Assembly: GCA_023663725.1 (NCBI GenBank)
Contig: JAMPGX010000023.1
Location: 1-42,914 of the forward strand
Source: a bacterium
GTDB lineage: Bacteria > Bacillota > Clostridia > Lachnospirales > Lachnospiraceae
DNA length: 42,914 nt
Direction: 5' to 3'
In this document: piece after piece, positions 8,710 through 16,256 of the stretch
Layout of the letters: the number at the start of each line of letters is the position of its first letter
Numbering within the stretch: the stretch's first letter is position 1
Notes under the pieces: model-generated
What the model was told of the DNA's origin: nothing
The model's input: only the letters and a program-made list of their open reading frames with translations
Databases searched by the model: none
Translations under genes and position numbers: made by a program

Positions 8710-9345
8710 TCAAGTCTGCCGATTCTCTCTCACGATATAGTCAAACACCTCTGTCTGAGTAAAGCCCAGACGCTGTAGCTGCTCCAGAGACGCCTGGATA
8801 TTCTCCCGCGTGTTGTATGACGGAATCCGCGGGACGCGCAGTTTCACTCGCTCCGGAGAAACAGTCCTCGCCAGCAGCTCCAGATTCTCCCTCACAGGAG
8901 TCTGCGGTTGTCCAGTGTACGCGGCATAGATTGACTCATCCATATCCTTGATATCCACGATGAATTCATCCGCCACATCCAACGCCTGTATCAGACTGTC
9001 CACAGGCACATGCAGAGAGGTCTCGACCGCCAGATGCCAATCTGGGCCGCAGACCTGGCGGAACGCGGCGATAAAGGGGGCGTGCAGCAGAGCTTCCCCG
9101 CCGCCGAAGGTCACGCCCCCGCCGGTGGCCAGAAAATACAGCTCGTCTATTTTCACCCTCTCATACAGCTTCTCCGGCGTCATCCGCACACAGCGCTCCA
9201 GAGTGGCGGGATTCCAGGCGTGGGGGTTGAGACAGTAACGGCACTGCAAAGGACATCCATAAGCCCCCACCAGAGTAGTCACCCCCTGTCCGTCCGTGAC
9301 CAGCCGGTGGCGCTCTATGGCAAAGACCGGCAATGTGACGCTCAC
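8710..9345 (-). CDS. Radical SAM activase, pyruvate formate-lyase-activating-enzyme-like
   Basis: A 211-residue radical SAM protein. The [4Fe-4S] cluster cysteines are C31, C35 and C38 in GCPLQCRYC, and GGGVTFGGGEALL (75-87) matches the GGGVTFSGGEPLL block of glycyl-radical-enzyme activases with two substitutions. No glycyl radical enzyme is encoded in the window. The ATG overlaps the stop of the upstream gene by four bases (ATGA), so the two products are probably made together. The upstream product is a small protein with its own cysteine cluster motif. The pairing suggests an enzyme with a dedicated partner or substrate. The protein is somewhat shorter than PflA (about 245 residues). Confidence 0.8.
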   Translation of the reverse strand: MSVTLPVFAIERHRLVTDGQGVTTLVGAYGCPLQCRYCLNPHAWNPATLERCVRMTPEKLYERVKIDELYFLATGGGVTFGGGEALLHAPFIAAFRQVCGPDWHLAVETSLHVPVDSLIQALDVADEFIVDIKDMDESIYAAYTGQPQTPVRENLELLARTVSPERVKLRVPRIPSYNTRENIQASLEQLQRLGFTQTEVFDYIVRENRQT

Positions 9346-10013
9346 GGTGCAGTCTCCTCGGATGCCGCGGAGGACTCGTCGCTCTCCTCAGATTCCTCCG
9401 TCGGCGGTTCCAGGAAACCTGCCAGATCCCAGTTCTCCTCAGGCGGCAGTATCTCGCCCATCGCGATATCGCCGTCAAGCTCCATCCCCTCACTGTCTTC
9501 CGACCGAGTGTTCTCCTCGCTTCCTCCCGCTGGGGCATTTTCCCCACGGTCTTCCGTCTGGGTACTATCCCCGTTTTCCCCCGCGAGCGCATTCTCCCCG
9601 CTTTCAGAACCGTCCGGGGTCTCCTCGCCCGCCTCTGGGTTGTTCTCTCCCCCCAACTCCTCCGGCTCAATCGGGGCTGCCTTCCCCTCGATACTTTCCG
9701 GTGCAATCTCAATGTCCCCCGCTGTCTCCACAACACCTATGCCAAACGCGTCCTTGAACATCTCCACGGGACTGCAGGCCGTCAGCCCCGCACATACGGA
9801 GGTTGAGATGCCCACCACGGCCACAGCCCTCCCCAGTCCCTGCCGGACTGCCAGCTCCCGCTCTAAGTATCGCAACTCCGCCTCGCATCTGGGGCAGGTT
9901 CCCTTACAATCCCCCTGGTGCGTACACTGGGACACCACGTAAGGAATATCATTTTCCTCGGCAATCTGCCTGCGAATCTCCTTCAATGCCTTACACTTCT
10001 CTTTTCCTCTCAT
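9342..10013 (-). CDS. Cysteine-motif membrane-associated protein paired with a radical SAM enzyme
   Basis: A 223-residue protein with three zones. First is a basic N-terminal region with CX5CX3CX2C (C30, C36, C40, C43 in CTHQGDCKGTCPRC), able in principle to bind zinc or an iron-sulfur cluster. Next is a hydrophobic stretch (about 62-80) ending in a lipobox-like GLTAC. Last is a very acidic, Glu/Ser/Gly-rich, probably disordered tail of about 130 residues. The start is the ATG at 10013 preceded by AGAGGTAGAG; an upstream ATG adds 8 residues. It overlaps the radical SAM gene by four bases. I recognise the N-terminal block as recurrent in Lachnospiraceae but know no function. It could be a substrate, cluster donor or membrane tether for the activase. 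Confidence 0.65.
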   Translation of the reverse strand: MRGKEKCKALKEIRRQIAEENDIPYVVSQCTHQGDCKGTCPRCEAELRYLERELAVRQGLGRAVAVVGISTSVCAGLTACSPVEMFKDAFGIGVVETAGDIEIAPESIEGKAAPIEPEELGGENNPEAGEETPDGSESGENALAGENGDSTQTEDRGENAPAGGSEENTRSEDSEGMELDGDIAMGEILPPEENWDLAGFLEPPTEESEESDESSAASEETAP

Positions 10014-10132
10014 CTCTACCTCTTTTCCGCAAATCACTTTGCCGTCACATGGAATGTTCTCATCTCTATTGTCAGAAATCGGGAAAAATGGTTACAGAAT
10101 AACAGATAAATTCTTATATTTCTCTTAACTGC

Positions 10133-10162
10133 TTGCATTCCGTCCCCTTTATATCGTATAAT
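10133..10162 (+). promoter_or_regulatory. Sigma-A-like promoter of the sortase operon
   Basis: TTGCAT (10133-10138), an 18-bp spacer and a perfect TATAAT (10157-10162). The expected transcription start falls about seven bases later, on the A of the proposed sortase ATG at 10169. The mRNA may therefore be leaderless or nearly so, or translation may start at the next ATG, at 10184. Confidence 0.55.
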
Positions 10163-10168
10163 GAGGCT

Positions 10169-11053
10169 ATGAATAAAAACAATATGCCAAAAAATAAGTG
10201 GATACTATTTATTATTTTGATAATACTTGGCGTGTGTTGTCTGATAGCCGCAGGAGTCATTCTGATCTACCGCTATCGGGCGGACAGGCAGTCTCAGAAA
10301 ACAGTGGAAGCCCTCCGAGCCTCCGCCGAGAGCTACGGGCAGACACCCACAGAGGCAGATCCGACCGATGCGCCGGCGTTTCCCACTGCCACGCCTGCTC
10401 CCTCCCTTTCCCCTGCGCCAACTCCGCAGCCCACACCGCAACCGGTCGAGAATCCGTATCAGGATGCATTTCTGGCCAACGAGGACATGGCCGCCTGGCT
10501 GGTGATACCGGATACGCCGGTTGACTATCCAGTCATGTGGACCCCGCGGGACGAGAACTATTATCTGCGGCGGGGCTTTGACGGCAAGAAGAACCAGAAC
10601 GGCTGTCTGATTCTGGACACGGACAGCTGCATTGACCCACTGACGACCAATCTGATCATTCACGGTCACAATATGAAGTCTGGCGCTATGTTTGGCGAGT
10701 TGGAGCATTACAGGGAAGAGTCATTTTTTCAGGATCATCGGGAGATGCAGCTTCATACCAGAGAGGGGATACGCACCTACGAGGTCGTCGCTGTGTTTCT
10801 CTCCCAGGTATATCGAAAGACAGACCAGGTATTCAAATTCTACCAGTTCTTCCAGGCGGATACGGAGGAGGAATTTGACGATTTCTACGAGAACATCAAG
10901 GCAATGTCTCTCTATGACACAGGAGTTACGGCCAGCTATGGGGATCATTTTCTGACTCTGTCCACCTGCGCCTATCATGTGGAGCAGGGCCGTTTCGTGG
11001 TCGTTGCCCGCGAGACAGGGTACGAGGATATCTACGCCCCTTTTGATGATTAA
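10169..11053 (+). CDS. srtB: Class B sortase
   Basis: A membrane-anchored cysteine transpeptidase that links surface proteins to the cell wall. The 294-residue product has an N-terminal membrane anchor (about 10-34), a Thr/Pro-rich stalk (about 58-93) and a sortase domain. Catalytic residues are visible: His167 in IIHGHN, Cys267 in TLSTCAY and Arg275 in EQGRFVVVAR. The TLSTC motif and the long insertion before it are class B features. The start at 10169 is supported by promoter position but has only a very short-spaced GAGG. The probable substrate gene follows 93 bp downstream on the same transcript, before a strong terminator. Confidence 0.9.
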   Translation: MNKNNMPKNKWILFIILIILGVCCLIAAGVILIYRYRADRQSQKTVEALRASAESYGQTPTEADPTDAPAFPTATPAPSLSPAPTPQPTPQPVENPYQDAFLANEDMAAWLVIPDTPVDYPVMWTPRDENYYLRRGFDGKKNQNGCLILDTDSCIDPLTTNLIIHGHNMKSGAMFGELEHYREESFFQDHREMQLHTREGIRTYEVVAVFLSQVYRKTDQVFKFYQFFQADTEEEFDDFYENIKAMSLYDTGVTASYGDHFLTLSTCAYHVEQGRFVVVARETGYEDIYAPFDD

Positions 11054-11146
11054 CCTGCCTATTATCCTATTTTTATAAAGATGCTGACAAAAACAGCGCT
11101 TGCCGCAAGGCGGAGTAAGCGCGCAGTCCAGAAGGAGGTCTTGAAC

Positions 11147-11941
11147 ATGAAAAGAATGAAAACCATTGTCACCCTGTTGGCAGCCGCTCTGATGCTGTTC
11201 CTTATGCCTGGAACATGCAAGCTTCCGGCAACTGCCGCCGAACCCGTCACCTACTCCCTGAAGTATATGGAGAGTGAGCAGGGATGGCGCTATAAGGTGG
11301 GTTCCTGGAGCGATGACACCACTTTCCACGAGCTGCACTATATGCTGGAGGCCATCAAGGAGGGCGATGTCATCGTCATTGAGAGCGGCGACCAGCCATT
11401 GACCCTGGAAGTGCCGGTAAGACTGAGCAATGTCACTTTCAACCGCACAAACATGGCCAACATCACCGCGCCGGGCATTGACAACGTATATGTGCTGCGC
11501 GACAGCGTGGCCGTCATCAACGGCGATGTGGTGAATGCCCACGTGTATGACAATGCGGTAGCCAACTTTAACAACAATGTAACCAATCTCTATATCACCA
11601 AGGGCACCTGCGGAGAACAGACGATCGCTGTAGCAGGCACAATAGCGTATCTGAGAACCGGAGACGCAGAAAAGGTCTACAATGAGTTCTACGATTTCCA
11701 GGCCAACTCCTTCCGTCAGGAAAAGGGTGTCTGGAAGACGGCAGAGGGAACGTACAGCGCCACTCCCTCCGGCAATGCGCAACAACCTGCTGCCCCTGCC
11801 GCTCCCGCTACACCTTCCGCGGGCGGCGAGTATGACGATGTACCCAAGACCGGCGAGCCCTTCGCCCTGCCGGGCCTGCTGCTGATCGTCTCAGGCGTCT
11901 GTTTTGGAGGCGCATATCTGCTGCGCAGAAAAGCTGTATAA
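11147..11941 (+). CDS. Sortase-anchored surface protein (VPKTG motif)
   Basis: A 264-residue predicted cell-wall protein. It has a Sec signal peptide (MKRMKTIVTLLAAALMLFL..., cleavage probably after ATA near 30), a central domain of about 180 residues, a Pro/Ala linker, and a C-terminal sorting signal. The signal consists of VPKTG (232-236), a hydrophobic span and a basic RRK tail. The central domain contains a run of Asn/Val-rich short repeats (VRLSNVTFNRTNM, NAVANFNNNVTNLYI) suggestive of a small beta-helix. AGGAGGT lies 8 bases before the ATG. It directly follows the class B sortase gene, so it is the likely dedicated substrate. VPKTG is unlike the classical SrtB motif NPQTN. Confidence 0.85.
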   Translation: MKRMKTIVTLLAAALMLFLMPGTCKLPATAAEPVTYSLKYMESEQGWRYKVGSWSDDTTFHELHYMLEAIKEGDVIVIESGDQPLTLEVPVRLSNVTFNRTNMANITAPGIDNVYVLRDSVAVINGDVVNAHVYDNAVANFNNNVTNLYITKGTCGEQTIAVAGTIAYLRTGDAEKVYNEFYDFQANSFRQEKGVWKTAEGTYSATPSGNAQQPAAPAAPATPSAGGEYDDVPKTGEPFALPGLLLIVSGVCFGGAYLLRRKAV

Positions 11942-11955
11942 AATATGACAAAATA

Positions 11956-11996
11956 ATGGCCCCGTCCTCCTGACTTAAGAGGATGGGGCCATTTTC
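11956..11996 (+). terminator. Strong intrinsic terminator of the sortase operon
   Basis: A 14-bp stem with one G-T pair, ATGGCCCCGTCCTC (11956-11969) and GAGGATGGGGCCAT (11979-11992), followed by TTTTCTCT. On the minus strand the same hairpin is followed by TTATTTTG, so it may also terminate the convergent deacetylase gene. Confidence 0.9.
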
Positions 11997-12036
11997 TCTC
12001 ATCACCACAAGTCGCCCGTTTCTCGCCTAGCAGGGA

Positions 12037-12894
12037 TTATGGCAGTATCTCCGACAACGGCTTAAACGTATAGCCCATCTCCTCCCATTTCGTCAAAAGC
12101 TCATCCATGATCTCCCCATTGGTCTGCGAGGTGCTATGTAAGAGCACGATAGCTCCGGGATGAATGCGGGACAGCAGCTTGTCAAAGGCCTCCTCATGAG
12201 TGGGCTGCTTATCCTGATACCAGTCCACATAGGCAAGGCTCCAGAAGAAAGTCGCATACCCCAACTCCTGCGCCATCTTCAGATTCTCCGTGCTGTATTT
12301 GCCCTGCGGGGGCCGGTAATAGTTTACCATCTCCTGACCGGTGATCTCCTGGTACAGCGCCGCCACATCGTTCATCTCCTTGGCGAAGGCTTCTCGATCC
12401 GAAATACTGGACATGTCAGGGTGGTGATAGGTGTGGTTGCCCACGGTATGCCCTTCCTCCAGCATTCGCTTCACCAGCTCCGGGGCGGACTCCAGATAGT
12501 GTCCCACCACGAAAAAGGTGGCCGGGGCATTGTGCTTCTTCAATGCGTCCAGTATCGGCTCTGTGTTGCCGTTCTCGTACCCCGCATCGAAGGTCAGATA
12601 GATCACCTTGTCCTGGGCGTCCCCCACGTAGTAAGCGTTGTACTTTGCCAGCTCCGCGGCGGATACATTGCCGCTGGGCTGCGTTCCCTCCGCGCCAAAG
12701 CCAAGCCCCCAGTTCTCCGGCGAGCGGGCCACGGCCGATGCAGCCACTGCGCTGCCATGCGTTGCCGCTCCCACCGCTCTCCCCAGCAGGAACATAGCCA
12801 GCAGAAACAGCGCCGTCAACGCGATCTTCGGGTAGTCGAGCTTTTTCCAGTCCACATCCTTCCAGTGCAAATTCTTGATTCGTTCCAGCATCAT
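12037..12894 (-). CDS. Polysaccharide deacetylase (PdaA-like)
   Basis: A membrane-anchored NodB-type carbohydrate esterase, probably acting on peptidoglycan outside the membrane. The 285-residue product has one N-terminal membrane segment (about 23-43). The catalytic domain has TFDAGYENG (101-109), the metal-binding H154/H158 in NHTYHHPD, RPPQGKY (194-200) and the LLHS block (251-254). The FDAGYENGNT form and the overall length resemble PdaA, the muramic delta-lactam de-N-acetylase of spore cortex. The normal second Asp of the NodB TFDDG motif is Ala here, as in several PdaA-like proteins. Two adjacent ATGs follow CAGGAG; the second has better spacing. Confidence 0.85.
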   Translation of the reverse strand: MMLERIKNLHWKDVDWKKLDYPKIALTALFLLAMFLLGRAVGAATHGSAVAASAVARSPENWGLGFGAEGTQPSGNVSAAELAKYNAYYVGDAQDKVIYLTFDAGYENGNTEPILDALKKHNAPATFFVVGHYLESAPELVKRMLEEGHTVGNHTYHHPDMSSISDREAFAKEMNDVAALYQEITGQEMVNYYRPPQGKYSTENLKMAQELGYATFFWSLAYVDWYQDKQPTHEEAFDKLLSRIHPGAIVLLHSTSQTNGEIMDELLTKWEEMGYTFKPLSEILP

Positions 12895-12948
12895 GACTCC
12901 TGATACTTTTTGTAGCCAATATATGAGTCATGTGAGAGAAAAAGACCG

Positions 12949-14220
12949 TCATTCCAACATCAGCTTGATGATTTCCTTATCCGTCTGCTGCATGCCGACC
13001 TTGCCGATATATCCCACACAGCTGATGGTCTCGCCCGCGTCCTCCTTCAGAATTCCGGTGTAGGCCTCGTACTCCTTGTTCTGCATGGCCAGATAATGCG
13101 CCATCATCGAGGCGTCCAGGCTGGAGGCAATCTTGGCGGCACAGGATATCTTGGCCCCATCACAGATGACGCCGGGGATATTGGCAAGCGTATTGTCAAT
13201 GGTGGCCTTGATCTGGGAGAGCGTTCCGCCCGTCATATAGGTGATGGCCGCCGCCGACGCGCAGGAGGCGGAGACAGCCCCGCAGAACGCGGAAAGCTTT
13301 CCGATGAACTCCTTCTGGTAAATGGTGAGCAGACTGGAGAAGACCAGAGAGCGGTACAGCTTCTCCGTGGGAATGTTTTTCTCCCTGGCATACACAATCA
13401 CCGGAACCGAGGAGGCAATGCCCTGGTTGCCGCTGCCGGAATTGATGATGACCGGCATATCGCAGCCCCCCATGCGGGCCTCCGACGCCGCGGCCGCATA
13501 CGCTTTCATGCGGGTGACAATCCCATCCGCATAGGACTCCCTGATCACGCGGCCTATCCCGATGCCATAGTCCCCTGAGATTCCCTCATAGGCGATATCC
13601 ATATTGCAGCGAATCTGGCGCTCATAGATATCGCGGACCAATGCCAGCTCCACTTCATCCGCGAAGGTCTTGATATTCTCCAGCGAGAGCCCGGAGCGGT
13701 CCGTCGAGTAGCCCTTGTCCGCCAGCTCTCTGTCCTTCTCAAAGATCACTTCTCCGTCTCTGGTGATCAGAACCACATTGGTATGCGTGTGCCTCACCTC
13801 CACCGTCGCCGTATGCCTCTGAGAGAACAATTCGACAATAAAATGGAGCGGTATCTCGGATTCCAGGTATTCCACATGACAGCAACCTTTCGCCAGCTGC
13901 TCTGCGGCATGCGCTCTCTGCGCATCACTCACTTTTTCCAGAACCTCCATGCCGGCGGAGGCATCCCCCGCCGTCGCGCCCAATATGCATGCCGCCTCGA
14001 TACCTGTCAGACCGCCGGAGTTGGGAATCGTGACACAGCGCACATTTTTAATCATATTCCCGGAACACCTGGCGACAATGCGCTCCGGCTCACAGCCAAG
14101 GGCTTCCCTCCCCCTGGCGCTGGCATAGGCCAAGGCAATTGGCTCCGTACACCCCATTGCCGGAACCAGCTCCTCTCTGATAATGCGAATAAACTCTTCC
14201 TGCATTCCTTGATCCAACAT
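12949..14220 (-). CDS. L-cysteine desulfidase / serine dehydratase-like protein (UPF0597)
   Basis: A 423-residue protein of the UPF0597 (YhaM/CyuA) family. Characterised members use an oxygen-sensitive [4Fe-4S] cluster to break L-cysteine into pyruvate, ammonia and sulfide, and are related to L-serine dehydratase. Visible family blocks are VPAMGCTEPIALAYA with Cys24, IPNSGGLTGIEAACILG, INSGSGNQG, and a C-terminal run CGAVSASCASAAAITYMTGG that includes candidate cluster cysteines. The start at 14220 has only a weak GAGATGGG upstream. It sits 54 bp upstream of the deacetylase gene and 75 bp downstream of the dGTPase gene on the same strand. Cysteine versus serine specificity cannot be settled by eye. 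Confidence 0.85.
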   Translation of the reverse strand: MLDQGMQEEFIRIIREELVPAMGCTEPIALAYASARGREALGCEPERIVARCSGNMIKNVRCVTIPNSGGLTGIEAACILGATAGDASAGMEVLEKVSDAQRAHAAEQLAKGCCHVEYLESEIPLHFIVELFSQRHTATVEVRHTHTNVVLITRDGEVIFEKDRELADKGYSTDRSGLSLENIKTFADEVELALVRDIYERQIRCNMDIAYEGISGDYGIGIGRVIRESYADGIVTRMKAYAAAASEARMGGCDMPVIINSGSGNQGIASSVPVIVYAREKNIPTEKLYRSLVFSSLLTIYQKEFIGKLSAFCGAVSASCASAAAITYMTGGTLSQIKATIDNTLANIPGVICDGAKISCAAKIASSLDASMMAHYLAMQNKEYEAYTGILKEDAGETISCVGYIGKVGMQQTDKEIIKLMLE

Positions 14221-14295
14221 ACTGTATAACCCATCTCTTTCTGTGTGTCAACACCTATATATCATGTTCTCTCGTCTGGGAAGTTGGGCAGTTCC

Positions 14296-15708
14296 TTACA
14301 CAATACCGCTCAACTCCTGATACAGCCTCTTGGCATAACTGTCCGTCATGCCACAGATAGAATCCGTCACCAGGAGCAGGCGCAGATAGAGCTTCTCCTC
14401 CGCGCTTTTTCCCTGGCTGTAGTATCGGTAGATCGCCTTGTAATTGTCAGAGATCAGCGCCATAAGCTTGGTCTGCACCGCTGTCATGGGCTGGCCGCTG
14501 TCATAGACAATGGCAGCGGCTACAAAACGCTTCAGCAGAAAATCCATGATCGTCTCCGCCGCGATCTCCAGCTTATAGATCGGCTCTGAGACAAAGGCGT
14601 AGCGATAGGCGATATCGCCCAGGATATCCGCCATCAGAGCACAGTCATCTCCCGCCAGCAGCTCCCTTGTGTATGTACCGGACATAATCTCCCGATAATG
14701 GTCCGCGAAATGGTCCGTCGCGCAGGCCAGCAGCTTGCCCTGCACCCGCACAATCCAGTTCTGCACCGCATAGGCCTCGGGACTGGATACCTCGCGGCTC
14801 ACTCCCTTCTGATACCGCTCCTCCAGAGCATCCACCAGCTTGCTGTACGCCTGGCCTGCACCTTTCTCCTCCCCACACGAACGCAGCTCCTTCACAAGCT
14901 GTTGATAAGTGATGCAGCCCTTCTTAAAGGCGTCCTCCACATCCGCAGTCTTGTAGGCGATATCGTCCGCCGCCTCCAGCACAAAGGCCAAGGGATGCCT
15001 GTGCCCTTCGGTTCCCAGTGTCCGCTGAATCTGCTCGAACAGATCATGCTCCGCATAGTAGTAGCCCATCTTCTTCGTGCGGATATCCCCGTTGCCTTTG
15101 TCGATCTCCAGCGAGGATACCGGATACTTGATGATCGTGCCCAGCAGCGCCTGAGTCAGATTCATGCCATGCTCGTCCACCAGATAGTGCAGCTTGGTCA
15201 CCAGCCGCAATGCCTGGGTATTGCCCTCAAACTGGTAGAAATCCTCCTGCATCTGCCTGGTCAGCATCTCTGTCAGGGGCCTTCCCTGCAGAGTGAGGCT
15301 CCCCATATGGGACCGGAACCAGTCCCGAATCACAGTCTCTCCGAAATGGCCAAAGGGCGGATTCCCGATATCGTGCAGTAGTCCCGCACACTGCAGGATG
15401 TCACAGATATATCCCTGATACTCTGGCAGGAAGTCCGAATCTTGTACCTCCTGCAAGATCTTCTGGGAGATATTCTGCCCCAGGGATTTGCCAAAGGAGG
15501 ACACCTCCAGGGAATGCGTGAGCCTGGTGCGGATAAAATCGCTCCTGTCCAGCGGAAACACCTGGGTCTTGTCCTGCAGCCGCCTGAAGGATGCGCTGCC
15601 TATGATCCTGTGATAATCCTTCTCATACTCCGTCCGCAGATCCCCCGATCCAGCTCTGCTCCTCACCGGACGTATCCGCTCATCACTCAGCAATTTCGCC
15701 CATTCCAT
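14296..15708 (-). CDS. dgt: Deoxyguanosinetriphosphate triphosphohydrolase-like HD protein
   Basis: A 470-residue cytoplasmic HD-domain hydrolase predicted to cleave dNTPs (classically dGTP) to deoxynucleoside and triphosphate. The metal-binding pattern is visible: His65 (TRLTHSLEV), His112-Asp113 (LLHDIGNPPFGHFGE) and a downstream Asp in LEAADDIAYKTAD. The segment KTQVFPLDRSDFIRTRLTHS is characteristic of Dgt proteins. The start is the ATG at 15708 with AGGAGG seven bases upstream; the longer open frame would add 26 unconserved residues. It is the first gene of a possible three-gene unit with the desulfidase-like and deacetylase genes. Confidence 0.9.
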   Translation of the reverse strand: MEWAKLLSDERIRPVRSRAGSGDLRTEYEKDYHRIIGSASFRRLQDKTQVFPLDRSDFIRTRLTHSLEVSSFGKSLGQNISQKILQEVQDSDFLPEYQGYICDILQCAGLLHDIGNPPFGHFGETVIRDWFRSHMGSLTLQGRPLTEMLTRQMQEDFYQFEGNTQALRLVTKLHYLVDEHGMNLTQALLGTIIKYPVSSLEIDKGNGDIRTKKMGYYYAEHDLFEQIQRTLGTEGHRHPLAFVLEAADDIAYKTADVEDAFKKGCITYQQLVKELRSCGEEKGAGQAYSKLVDALEERYQKGVSREVSSPEAYAVQNWIVRVQGKLLACATDHFADHYREIMSGTYTRELLAGDDCALMADILGDIAYRYAFVSEPIYKLEIAAETIMDFLLKRFVAAAIVYDSGQPMTAVQTKLMALISDNYKAIYRYYSQGKSAEEKLYLRLLLVTDSICGMTDSYAKRLYQELSGIV

Positions 15709-15828
15709 GTCGCACCTCCTCCTTTGAAATACACGAAACCTAGTTACTGTGCCAGTGTCATTGTGCACATTGTATATTCCTGCCAAGGGTCACTGCTCCG
15801 CCTATGTACTCCCCATGCCAAGATACAG

Positions 15829-15977
15829 CCAGGGGAGGGGGATTGTTCCTGCAAGGACCGTTTGAACACGTCAGTGCTTAGCGAGGTATGCCGAATGCAA
15901 TTCGGCCGAGCTTAGCACTGCTACGCTGTTCAACCGAGCGAGAGCGTGTCCATGCAGGAACAATCACCCTCCCCTGG
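15829..15977. repeat. Nested palindromic element B with 25-bp terminal inverted repeats
   Basis: The arms 15829-15853 and 15953-15977 are inverted copies matching at 24 of 25 bases. Inside are further inverted pairs: TTGAACA / TGTTCAA, CAGTGCTTAGC / GCTTAGCACTG (one mismatch) and GCCGAAT / ATTCGGC. The whole 149 bp can fold into one long stem. It starts 20 bases beyond the stop of the FakA-like gene, the last gene of a six-gene unit. It may terminate or protect that mRNA, or may be a small mobile or dispersed element. The remaining intergenic DNA on either side shows nothing else. Confidence 0.75.
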
Positions 15978-15997
15978 CGTGCCTTCGCATAAAAACT

Positions 15998-16255
15998 CTA
16001 GCCCTGCAGCCCCCTGGCCTGGCGGTCCATATCCTCCACCACGATATCGTAGATCTCTCCCAGCCCCGCGCAGTACTTCAGCACATCCCAGGGCTCGTTG
16101 GTGTGAAAATGAATCTTGATCAACTCCTCATCTCCCACCGCCAACAGGCAGTCGCCCTTGAAGTGCTCGGTGATATAGTCGTTGATCTCGTCCTCATCCA
16201 GATCGTGACCCTCGATCAACAGTTGTGTGTCATAGCGAAATTCCAATGGTTCCAT
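15998..16255 (-). CDS. Stand-alone FakA/YloV C-terminal-like domain protein
   Basis: An 85-residue protein resembling the domain that follows the DhaL kinase domain in fatty-acid kinase FakA (YloV). Matching features are FRYDTQLLIEG, the FKGDCLLAVGDEELIKIHFHTNEP block and a C-terminal LGEIYDIVVEDMDRQ. No kinase (DhaL) domain is present, so it is not itself a complete FakA. It starts one base after the MATE stop codon, with GGAGGAG in the overlapping end of that gene, implying translational coupling. Its role is unknown; it might regulate or interact with a separately encoded kinase subunit. Confidence 0.65.
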   Translation of the reverse strand: MEPLEFRYDTQLLIEGHDLDEDEINDYITEHFKGDCLLAVGDEELIKIHFHTNEPWDVLKYCAGLGEIYDIVVEDMDRQARGLQG

Positions 16256-16256
16256 C

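Noticed and set aside
15998-16255. The small gene as a complete fatty-acid or dihydroxyacetone kinase
   Set aside because: The DhaL kinase domain is missing; only the following C-terminal-like module is present.
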